From contig JBEKXE010000001.1 of assembly GCA_049512335.1 (NCBI GenBank), forward strand, positions 65,249 through 129,248: a stretch of 64,000 bases of DNA. The letters are read 5' to 3'. This stretch comes from Lustribacter sp049512335 (GTDB lineage Bacteria; Vulcanimicrobiota; Vulcanimicrobiia; Vulcanimicrobiales; Vulcanimicrobiaceae). The notes under the pieces were generated by a model. The model made no database searches, was not told the DNA's origin, and worked only from the letters and a program-made list of their open reading frames with translations. How positions within the stretch are numbered: position 1 is the stretch's first letter; each line of letters opens with the position of its first letter. Shown in pieces: positions 52,307 to 59,870 of this stretch. The position numbers were made by a program, and so were the translations under genes.

Positions 52307-53712
52307 TCCTGGTCTTTCTGGCGGAGGATGGCTTTGGCAGCGGCGAGCTGTTTATCGTCCGGTGTATCGATTATCGGCAAATCCACGCGCTGGTCGACTA
52401 CGACATCGGGAACGATGCCTTTGTGCTGGATGTCACGCCCCTCCGGGGTGACATAGCGAGCGGTCGTAATCTTGAGCGCGCCGCCCGACGGCAATTGGTA
52501 GAGACTCTGCACGACGCCCTTGCCGAAGGTCTTGGTGCCGACGAGCGTGCCGAGGTGGTCGTCCTGCAGCGCCCCGGCGGTGATCTCCGAAGCGCTGGCG
52601 GTGTATTTGTTGACCAGCACGACCAGCGGCAACGGATCGATGGCCCGGCCGGTCGCCGAGCGGATCTCGCGGTGTCCGGCCCGGTCGATCGTGGAGACGA
52701 TCGGACCCTGGTGGATCACCAGGCTCGAGATGTCGACGGCCGCGTCGAGCAGGCCGCCGCCGTTGTTGCGCAGGTCGAGGATGTAGCCTTTGACGCCCTG
52801 TTTTTTCGCTGCGAGGAACGCCTGGCGCACCTCGTCGGCCGACGTCTGGCCGAAATCGCTCAGGCGCACGTAGCTGAAGCCGTCTTCGATCTTCGCGCGC
52901 ACCGACGGCACGTGGACGACGTCGCGCGTGACGCGAATCGTCGCGATTGCGTTGCCCGCATGGTGTTTCACACGCAGCGCGACGACGGTGCCGCGCGGGC
53001 CGCGAATGAGGCGCTCGACGTCGTCGATGGCGAGACCGCTCGTCGGCTGCGAGTTGACCTCGAGAATCGTGTCGCCTGGACGAACGCCGGCGCGAATCGC
53101 GGGATTGCCCTCGATCGGATCGACGACGAACGCGCCCGACTTCGGATCTTTTCCGATGTAGACGCCGATGCCGCCGAAATTGCCGCCGTTGAGGTCCTCG
53201 TCGAGCGCGCGGATCGCGTCGGCGTTCAAATAGGTCGTGTAGGGGTCGCCGAGGCCGCCGAGCATGCCGCCCAGCGCGGTGTCGGTCACTTGATCGCGCG
53301 TGCCCGCACGGGGGTAACGAGCGTCGACGGTGTCGACCGTACTTTCCATCAGCGCCAGATCGTGGGCCGACGAACCGGTCGTGCGCCCCGGCGTGAGCGG
53401 GCCCTTACCGGCCGTCGCCGGCCGCTTGACGCAGTCGGTAATCAGGCAGTTGAGCGCCTTGGTCTCGCCGTCGACCATCAGTTGCGGATCGACCGGCTCG
53501 TAGTAGCTGTGTTCGACCTGCTCGTAGGCGGTCTCGATCATGCGCTTGTTCGGATCGCTGTAGCCGAGCAAGGCGTTGAGATCGAGATCCGCAACCGGGC
53601 GGTCGCTTACGATCGAGGGATCGGCGGCTGCACGGCCGGCGTACGCCGCCCCGCCCAGGGCGGAGAGCGCGATGATCACTGCAGCGAGCACAAGTCGGAT
53701 ACGGGCTGGCAT
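52303..53712 (-). CDS. S41 family C-terminal processing peptidase, proximal copy
   Basis: 469 aa, signal peptide (LVLAAVIIALSALGGAAYA). PDZ domain (FGGIGVYIGKDPKSGAFVVDPIEGNPAIRAGVRPGDTI), then FSYVRLSDFG, LDLRNNGGGLLDAAVDI, catalytic Ser in NKYTASASEITAGA and Lys in GTKTFGKGVVQS. Same architecture as the next gene with a longer insert near residues 85-120. Tandem duplication with 4-bp overlap. A leader of about 147 bp separates it from the M23 gene; a separate promoter may lie there. Confidence 0.93.
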   Translation of the reverse strand: MPARIRLVLAAVIIALSALGGAAYAGRAAADPSIVSDRPVADLDLNALLGYSDPNKRMIETAYEQVEHSYYEPVDPQLMVDGETKALNCLITDCVKRPATAGKGPLTPGRTTGSSAHDLALMESTVDTVDARYPRAGTRDQVTDTALGGMLGGLGDPYTTYLNADAIRALDEDLNGGNFGGIGVYIGKDPKSGAFVVDPIEGNPAIRAGVRPGDTILEVNSQPTSGLAIDDVERLIRGPRGTVVALRVKHHAGNAIATIRVTRDVVHVPSVRAKIEDGFSYVRLSDFGQTSADEVRQAFLAAKKQGVKGYILDLRNNGGGLLDAAVDISSLVIHQGPIVSTIDRAGHREIRSATGRAIDPLPLVVLVNKYTASASEITAGALQDDHLGTLVGTKTFGKGVVQSLYQLPSGGALKITTARYVTPEGRDIQHKGIVPDVVVDQRVDLPIIDTPDDKQLAAAKAILRQKDQE

Positions 53713-53859
53713 GTAGTCCTGTCGGCGGGGAGGCGGTTTACTCTGTAACCGAATTTCTACCCGGAGCGTTCCGCGCGAAGCGTGGGGACCTCGAGTTTAC
53801 CGCAGGAAGCTTAAGCCGTCGTCAGATGGATGGACGAAATAACGCCTCGTTCATGTGCC

Positions 53860-55071
53860 TTAACGTAAAAACGACATCGGATCGACCGGGTGGCCGTCCT
53901 GCATGACCTGGAAATGGACGTGCGGCCCGGTCGCGTCACCGGTCATCCCCACGGCGCCGATCGCTTGCCCGCGCTGGACGTCCTGGCCGACTCCCACGAA
54001 GATCTGGGACATGTGGCAGTAGATGGTCGAGAGCCCGCCGTGGTGGTCGATCGCGACCATCTTGCCGCAATCACCCTCGTAGCCCGCGACGATCACTCGC
54101 CCGTCGGCGGCGGCCGCGATCGTGGTGCCGGTGGCGGCGGCGATGTCGATGCCGGCGTGGAGGATCGGCCGCCCGTATACCGGGTGCATGCGCATCCCGA
54201 AGGGTGAGGTGATCGGTCCCGATACCGGCCACATCAGCTGCCCCGGCGCCCCGAGCTCCGGCGGCAGCGCCACCCCGGCGAGCTGCGCGGCCCGGCGTTC
54301 GGCGGCGCGGCGGGCGTCTTCTTCCTGTTGCTTCTCGCGCACCAGCGCTTCGAGCGCGGCTTCGGCCTCGGCCGAGGTGTCCTCGAGCTCGCCGACCTGG
54401 ACCTGGACGTCCTGTTTCTCGGTTTGCGCGACGGCCAAGAGATTCTGCCGCTGTTGCGCGAGCGCGTTCAACGCGACTTCCTGTTGGTCGGCGGCCGCTT
54501 GCGCGTTGCGCAAGGTCGTCTCGTCGGCGAGCAGTCCGGTCTGGATCGCCTCGACGTGCTCGGCGTCGGCACGGCGTTCGCGGATCGTCGCTTCGTTCGC
54601 CTTGACGACGAACGCGACGTCGTTCCAGCGCTCGACGAAGTCGCCGAACGATTTGGCCTGCATCAGTACCGCCAGGTAGCCGAGATCGCCGTATTCATAC
54701 GCTTGGATCAACCGGTGCTTGAGCGCGTCGTTGTGAAGGGCCAACGTCTTCTGCGCGGCGTCGAGCTGGACGTGATTCCACTGCAGGTTGGCTTCGGTCG
54801 TGTGCATCTTGGCGTTGAGGAACGCGAGCTGGCCTTGCACGCTCGCGATGTTGTGGTTGGCGATCGCCAGCTGCTGGGCGATCGTGCCGACCTTGGCCGC
54901 CGCTTGGTCGAGCTCGCTGCGCTTCACGTTCAGCTGCGTGTGCACGATGTGCAGCTTCGCTTGCTGTGCGTGAATCTTGGCGTCCAGCACGCTCGATTTG
55001 GTGGCGGCGAATCCCGGCGCGGCGGCGAGCAGTGCCAATATGAGGCAGAGCGCGAAACGGCGGAACGTCAT
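53860..55071 (-). CDS. EnvC-like coiled-coil M23 (LytM) peptidase
   Basis: 403 aa from ATG 55071. Signal peptide (FALCLILALLAAAPGFA), two long coiled-coil stretches (about residues 25-130 and 170-260) separated by a YEYGDLGYLAVLMQAKSFGDFVERW hairpin as in EnvC/PcsB, and a C-terminal LytM domain: PVSGPITSPFGMRMHPVYG, HAGIDI (Zn His/Asp), and GPHVHFQV (HxH). All Zn ligands are present, so the enzyme itself may cut peptide cross-links, unlike E. coli EnvC whose LytM domain is inactive. FtsEX, encoded in the same operon, is the expected activator. ATGA overlap with the REC-GGDEF gene. Confidence 0.9.
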   Translation of the reverse strand: MTFRRFALCLILALLAAAPGFAATKSSVLDAKIHAQQAKLHIVHTQLNVKRSELDQAAAKVGTIAQQLAIANHNIASVQGQLAFLNAKMHTTEANLQWNHVQLDAAQKTLALHNDALKHRLIQAYEYGDLGYLAVLMQAKSFGDFVERWNDVAFVVKANEATIRERRADAEHVEAIQTGLLADETTLRNAQAAADQQEVALNALAQQRQNLLAVAQTEKQDVQVQVGELEDTSAEAEAALEALVREKQQEEDARRAAERRAAQLAGVALPPELGAPGQLMWPVSGPITSPFGMRMHPVYGRPILHAGIDIAAATGTTIAAAADGRVIVAGYEGDCGKMVAIDHHGGLSTIYCHMSQIFVGVGQDVQRGQAIGAVGMTGDATGPHVHFQVMQDGHPVDPMSFLR

Positions 55072-56024
55072 CGGTTGCGCTTGTCCATGGCGACGAACGA
55101 GCCGTTCTGGCGTTTGGCGAACGACTTGAGCTCGGCCGCAACCTCGCCGATGCTCTGATAGCTGATGATGCGCGGCGACGGCATCACGATGGCGAGCGAG
55201 AGCGACATCAGCGGAAAACGGACGTTGTTCCCGCGCCGGTCCTTCGCCGCGATCCAGCCGCGCGTGCGATCGGCGGGTTCGTAGAGGCCCAGCACGTCGC
55301 GGTCGAACGTCTCGGCGACCGTGCGCGCGAGGCGCTCGGCGCGCTGCGGCGCGGTCACGATGATGAAGTCGTCGCCGCCGATGTGACCGAGGAAATCGGT
55401 CTCGTCGCCGATGCGCTTGATCGTGTCGCTCATCGTCGAGGCGACCAGCCGGATCGCGTCGTCGCCGCGGACGAACCCGTAGTGATCGTTGAAGGCCTTG
55501 AAATTGTCGAGGTCGGCGTAGATGACCGCCCACGGTTCGCGGGCCTCGAACCGGCGCCGCACTTCGTGCTCGATCGCGATGTTGCCGGGCAGCCGGGTCA
55601 GCGGCTGGAGCGACGAGTCGACGTTGGCGCGGCGCACCTTGGCGCGGACGCGCGCCAGCATCTCTTGTGGCGAAAACGGCTTGGCGATGAAATCGTCGGC
55701 GCCCGCTTCGAGGCTCCGCACGGGCTCGGCGCTGTCGGAGCCGCTGCTGGTCAGCACGATCACCGGAATGTGCGAGGCGGTCGCGTGGCGGCGGATCCGG
55801 CCGAGCGTGGCGTAGCCGTCCATCAGCGGCATCACGACGTCGAGCACAACCACGTCGGGCGTGCGATCGTCGAGCAGCGCCAGCGCGGTCGGCCCGTCGG
55901 GCGCGCTCAGGACCTGGAAGCCGCCGAGCTCGAGGTTGGTGCCGATGATCTCACGCAAGATCTTGTCGTCGTCCACCACCAGTACGGTCGGACGATGCGC
56001 CGGGCTCGCGAAGGTCTGCGTCAT
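55068..56024 (-). CDS. Response regulator with REC and variant GGDEF domains
   Basis: 318 aa from ATG 56024 (ATGA overlap with ftsX; an upstream in-frame start at 56054 would lie inside ftsX). REC domain residues 12-130: VLVVDDDKI, phospho-acceptor Asp in DVVVLDVVMP, Lys in FIAKPF. GGDEF domain: LTRLPGNIAIEHEV, ADLDNFKAFNDHYGFVRGDDAIRL, but the signature is GHIGGDDF (Glu to Asp) and no RxxD site. The substitution may lower or abolish cyclase activity. PleD-like order without the adaptor REC. Located between ftsX and the M23 hydrolase, suggesting a link between signalling and division. Confidence 0.9.
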   Translation of the reverse strand: MTQTFASPAHRPTVLVVDDDKILREIIGTNLELGGFQVLSAPDGPTALALLDDRTPDVVVLDVVMPLMDGYATLGRIRRHATASHIPVIVLTSSGSDSAEPVRSLEAGADDFIAKPFSPQEMLARVRAKVRRANVDSSLQPLTRLPGNIAIEHEVRRRFEAREPWAVIYADLDNFKAFNDHYGFVRGDDAIRLVASTMSDTIKRIGDETDFLGHIGGDDFIIVTAPQRAERLARTVAETFDRDVLGLYEPADRTRGWIAAKDRRGNNVRFPLMSLSLAIVMPSPRIISYQSIGEVAAELKSFAKRQNGSFVAMDKRNR

Positions 56025-56893
56025 GCACGCAAGTATCGGCCGACCGAGAACCATGACGAGATCAAGCCCACCACCGCGCCGACGAGCAGCAGCTCGCCGG
56101 CCAGTTGGAGCTGGTTGACCTCGAACGGAACGAATTGCAGCGTCGCGGCGATCTTGGGGACGATCTGCATCTGCGCCAGCGCCAGGACGCCGATCGCGAC
56201 GACCGCGCCGAGCAGGCCCGCGATGATCCCCTCGGCGATGAACGGCATGCGGATGTACATGTTCGTTGCGCCGACCAGTTGCATGATCGCGATCTCGCGC
56301 CGGCGCGCGAACACCGTGAGCCGGATCGTGTTCGCGATGATGATCGCCGCGGTCAGCACGAGCAACGCGATCATCGCCAAACCGACGCGGCCGATCACGT
56401 CGGCCGCCTTCAACAGTTTGGTCACGGTGTCGGCGGCGTAGTCCACCTTCGCGACCCCCGGCAGTTTGCCGATCGTCGCCGCCACGGCGGGCACGTCGTC
56501 GGCGTTGCGCACCGAGACGCGAAACGCGTTCGGCAGCGGGTTCTCGGTCAAGAGCGACGTGTCGAAGTCGCTGCCCAGCCGCGCGCGCATCTCTTGGAGC
56601 CCCTCGGCGCGCGGAACGTAGCGCGCGGAGGAGATCCGCTCGTCGGCGGCCAGCGACGCCGCCAGCGTCTTGGCCTGCGCGTCCGTGGCGTTGTCGTCGA
56701 GATACACCGCGATCTCGATCTGCTTGAGGATACCTTGCCCGAACGTCGCGAGCGTGTCACGGACGTAGAGGAACGCGCCCAGCATCACGATCGTCACCGC
56801 CACGGTGCCGATCGCGGTGAACTGCATCGCGGCGTTGCGGGTGAAGTTCGTGAAGACCTCACCCAGAAAGAACTGGATTCTGCCCCAATCCAC
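56021..56893 (-). CDS. ftsX: Cell division protein FtsX
   Basis: 290 aa, GTG 56893 overlapping ftsE by 35 bp. Four membrane helices: one N-terminal (MQFTAIGTVAVTIVMLGAFLYV) and three C-terminal (VGLAMIALLVLTAAIIIANTIRL; EGIIAGLLGAVVAIGVLAL; LAGELLLVGAVVGLISSWFSVG), with a periplasmic loop of about 110 residues between, and the conserved RREIAIMQLVGATNMYIRMPF coupling helix. Transmits FtsE ATP hydrolysis to a periplasmic coiled-coil hydrolase or activator, here the M23 protein. Confidence 0.95.
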   Translation of the reverse strand: MDWGRIQFFLGEVFTNFTRNAAMQFTAIGTVAVTIVMLGAFLYVRDTLATFGQGILKQIEIAVYLDDNATDAQAKTLAASLAADERISSARYVPRAEGLQEMRARLGSDFDTSLLTENPLPNAFRVSVRNADDVPAVAATIGKLPGVAKVDYAADTVTKLLKAADVIGRVGLAMIALLVLTAAIIIANTIRLTVFARRREIAIMQLVGATNMYIRMPFIAEGIIAGLLGAVVAIGVLALAQMQIVPKIAATLQFVPFEVNQLQLAGELLLVGAVVGLISSWFSVGRYLRA

Positions 56894-57569
56894 GGAAATA
56901 GTAGCCTCGCTCGTCGTCGTGCAGGATGCGTCCGTTCTCGAGCCGGACGACGCGCCGCCGCATCCGGTCGACGACCGCTTGATTGTGGGTCGCGACCAGC
57001 ACGGTCGTGCCCTTGAGGTTGATGCGCTGCAACAGCTCGATGATCTCGGTCGTGTTGGACGGATCGAGATTCCCCGTCGGCTCGTCGCAGAGGAGGATCT
57101 TCGGATTGTTGACCAGCGCGCGAGCGATCGCCGCGCGTTGTTGTTCGCCGCCCGAAAGCTCGCTCGGCAGCATCCGGCTCTTGTGCGAGAGCCCGACCAG
57201 ATCGAGCACGCGCGGCACCTGCCGCATGACGTCCTTCGAGCGCGCGCCCGTCACTTGCAGCGCGAACGCGACGTTTTCCCAAACCGTCTTGTTCGAGAGC
57301 AGCTTGAAGTCTTGGAACACGACGCCGATGTTGCGGCGCAGCGCTGCGACTTTGCCCCGGCGCAGCTTGTCGACACGGATGCCGTCGACGATGACCTCAC
57401 CCGAGTCCGGGACGACCTCGCGGTACAACAGCTTCAGGAGACTCGATTTACCGGTCCCTGAATGACCGACGAGAAAGACGAAATCCGCCTTCCCGATCTC
57501 GAGATCGATGTCGTCCAGTGCGCGCGTGCCGTTCGGGTATGTCAGCGTCACACTGCGAAGTTCGATCAC
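56859..57569 (-). CDS. ftsE: Cell division ATP-binding protein FtsE
   Basis: 236 aa from GTG 57569. VTLTYPNGTRALDDIDLEI, Walker A GHSGTGKSSLLKLLYRE, the FtsE-typical LRRNIGVVFQDFKLL Q-loop, signature LSGGEQQRAAIARALVNNP, Walker B ILLCDEPTGNLDP, switch ATHNQAVVD. First gene of the leftward ftsE-ftsX-(REC-GGDEF)-M23 operon. The 69-bp divergent gap to the acyl-CoA dehydrogenase holds no clear promoter. Confidence 0.96.
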   Translation of the reverse strand: MIELRSVTLTYPNGTRALDDIDLEIGKADFVFLVGHSGTGKSSLLKLLYREVVPDSGEVIVDGIRVDKLRRGKVAALRRNIGVVFQDFKLLSNKTVWENVAFALQVTGARSKDVMRQVPRVLDLVGLSHKSRMLPSELSGGEQQRAAIARALVNNPKILLCDEPTGNLDPSNTTEIIELLQRINLKGTTVLVATHNQAVVDRMRRRVVRLENGRILHDDERGYYFRGLGQNPVLSG

Positions 57570-57638
57570 GTCTTAACCCACCTCGCATCGCGTGGAAGAG
57601 GAGTTTTTCCGAACGTCAATCCTACATACCTGCGAAGG

Positions 57639-58787
57639 ATGAACTTCGACCTCAGCGACGAGCAAAAAGCGATACAAGCGCTGTGCCGTGACTTCGCGCG
57701 TGAGGTCGTCGCGCCCGCGGCTGAAGAACTCGATCGTGAAGCGCGCTTCCCCTACGAGATCGTGGCCCAAATGGCCGAGCTCGGCCTGATGGGCCTGCCC
57801 TTCCCGGAAGCGTACGGCGGCGCCGGTGCCGACACCGTGAGCTACGCGTTAGCTGTGATGGAGCTGGCAGCCGCCGATGCATCGGTCGCGATCACCCTGG
57901 CGGCGCACGTCTCGCTCGGGGCCGCGCCGTTCTATCTGTTCGGAACCGAGGCGCAGAAGCAGCAGTATCTGGTGCCGCTCGCACGGGGCGTGAAGCTGTG
58001 GGGCTTCGGGCTGACCGAGCCCAACGCCGGCTCCGACGCCGGCGCGGTGCAGACGCGCGCCGAGCTGCGCGACGGCCGTTGGATCGTGAACGGCACCAAG
58101 GCGTTCATCACCAATTCGGGGACCGACATCACCGGCGGGACGACGATCGCGGTGGTGACCGGCACCGGCGAGGGCGGGCGCTCGGAGATCAGCAACTTGA
58201 TCGTGCCCCAGGACACACCCGGGTTCACCCGCTCCAAGAAATACCGGAAGATGGGCTGGCGCGCTTCGGACACGCGCGAGCTCTCGTTCGCCGACGCCGA
58301 AGTGCCGGCAGAGAACTTGCTCGGCACGCGCGGGGCGGGCCTCAAGCAGTTCCTGACGATCCTCGACGGCGGCCGGATCTCCGTCGCCGCGCTCTCGGTG
58401 GGGTTGGCGATGGGCGCGTTCGAGGAGGCCTTCCGCTACGCGCAGGAGCGGCGGCAGTTCGGCCAGCCGATCTCCAAGTTCCAGGCAATCCGGTTCAAGC
58501 TGGCCGACATGAAGATGGAGATCGAGCACGCCCGGCTGATGGTCCTCAAGGCGGCCTGGGAGAAAGACGAAGGGCGCGACTTCATCCTCAACGCGAGCTT
58601 GGCCAAGCTCTACGCCGGCGAGGTCTCGCGGCGGGTCGTGAACGAAGCCGTCCAAATCCACGGCGGCTACGGCTTCATGGACGAGTATCCGGTGTCGCGG
58701 ATGTATCGCGACCAGAAGATCAACGAGATCGGCGAGGGAACCAACGAGGTTCAGCGGCTCGTGATCGCGCGCTTGATGGGACTGTGA
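57639..58787 (+). CDS. Acyl-CoA dehydrogenase
   Basis: 382 aa from ATG 57639 (MNFDLSDEQKAIQALCRDF is the usual start). FAD-binding and substrate motifs: GFGLTEPNAGSDAGAVQT, FITNSGTDI, YRKMGWRASDTREL, YAQERRQFGQPISKFQ, VQIHGGYGFMDEYPVSRMYRDQKINEIGEGTNEVQRLVIAR. The Glu in the IGEGTNE segment is at the catalytic-base position of short-chain/butyryl-CoA type enzymes. Oxidises acyl-CoA to enoyl-CoA in beta-oxidation or amino-acid breakdown. No ETF genes nearby. Confidence 0.95.
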   Translation: MNFDLSDEQKAIQALCRDFAREVVAPAAEELDREARFPYEIVAQMAELGLMGLPFPEAYGGAGADTVSYALAVMELAAADASVAITLAAHVSLGAAPFYLFGTEAQKQQYLVPLARGVKLWGFGLTEPNAGSDAGAVQTRAELRDGRWIVNGTKAFITNSGTDITGGTTIAVVTGTGEGGRSEISNLIVPQDTPGFTRSKKYRKMGWRASDTRELSFADAEVPAENLLGTRGAGLKQFLTILDGGRISVAALSVGLAMGAFEEAFRYAQERRQFGQPISKFQAIRFKLADMKMEIEHARLMVLKAAWEKDEGRDFILNASLAKLYAGEVSRRVVNEAVQIHGGYGFMDEYPVSRMYRDQKINEIGEGTNEVQRLVIARLMGL

Positions 58788-58792
58788 GGACC

Positions 58793-59869
58793 ATGACCGA
58801 TCGGCGAACCTTCGTGACCGGACTGGCCGGGCTCGCTGCGGCCGGCGCGGCGATCGCCGCACCCGGCGGCGCGCGACTGCCGGCGGCTGCCGCCGGGCCG
58901 TTGCGGCGCATCGACATGCACCATCACTTCTTGCCGCAACAATACATGCGCGACGAGGCCACGCGCTTCGGCGAAGAGCACGGCAACTCGGCCGAGTCGC
59001 AGTGGACGCCCGCGGCGGCGATCGACGCCTGCGACCGCGCCGGCGTTGATTTCGCCATCGCTTCGATCAGCACGCCGGGCGTCTGGTACGGCGACGTTCC
59101 GCTCGGCCGGCGGCTCGCGCGGCAGTGGAACGAAGCCGCCGCGCAAACCGTGCGCGATCATCCCACGCGCTTCGGATTCTTCGCGCCGATCCCGCTGCCC
59201 GACACGGACGGCTCGCTGGCCGAGATCGACTACGCCTACGGCACGCTCCATGCGGACGGCATCAACCTGTTGTCGAACTTCAGCGGCAAGTGGCTGGGCG
59301 ATCCGGCCTTCACGCCGGTGATGGAAGAGCTGAACCGGCGCAAGGCGCTGGTGTACGTGCACCCGACCTTCGCGCCGTGCTGCACCGAGCACATGGTGCC
59401 GAACGTGATCGCACCGATCATCGAGTTTCCGTTCGACACCGCACGCACGATCGTCAGCCTCATCAGCAGCGGCACGACGACGCGCTTTCCCGACATCCGG
59501 TTCATCTTCTCGCACGGCGGCGGCGCGCTGTTCGCCGTCTACGGCCGCCTGGCCGGGCTGATGGGCGTGCCGGCGGTTCGGGCCGCGGTTCCCGGCGGCA
59601 TTCCGGGCGAATTGAAAAAGCTGTATTACGACACGGCCGGCACGAATGCGCAGACGACCCTCACGGCGCTGTTGGACGTCATTCCGCCGACGCAGCTGCT
59701 GCTCGGCAGCGACTACCCGCTGGCCGGCGCGCCGCCGACCGACACGATGATCGTCCACGCCGTCGAGGACTTCGAGGCCTACAAACCCTCGCCGCAACTC
59801 GCCGCCATGGTCGAACGCGACAACGCCGTGCGCCTCGTCCCGCGCTTGGCGCAGATCCAACGGAGCTGA
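58793..59869 (+). CDS. Tat-exported amidohydrolase (ACMSD-like family)
   Basis: 358 aa from ATG 58793, 5 bp after the dehydrogenase. Twin-arginine signal (DRRTFVTGLAGLAAAGAAIAAP). TIM-barrel amidohydrolase_2 residues: RIDMHHHFLP (metal HxH), VYVHPTF, FIFSHGGGALF and LLLGSDYPLAG (metal Asp). The family includes aminocarboxymuconate-semialdehyde decarboxylase and 5-carboxyvanillate or gamma-resorcylate decarboxylases. Export from the cytoplasm is unusual for a decarboxylase, so a hydrolase role is possible; substrate unknown. Confidence 0.87.
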   Translation: MTDRRTFVTGLAGLAAAGAAIAAPGGARLPAAAAGPLRRIDMHHHFLPQQYMRDEATRFGEEHGNSAESQWTPAAAIDACDRAGVDFAIASISTPGVWYGDVPLGRRLARQWNEAAAQTVRDHPTRFGFFAPIPLPDTDGSLAEIDYAYGTLHADGINLLSNFSGKWLGDPAFTPVMEELNRRKALVYVHPTFAPCCTEHMVPNVIAPIIEFPFDTARTIVSLISSGTTTRFPDIRFIFSHGGGALFAVYGRLAGLMGVPAVRAAVPGGIPGELKKLYYDTAGTNAQTTLTALLDVIPPTQLLLGSDYPLAGAPPTDTMIVHAVEDFEAYKPSPQLAAMVERDNAVRLVPRLAQIQRS

Positions 59870-59870
59870 G

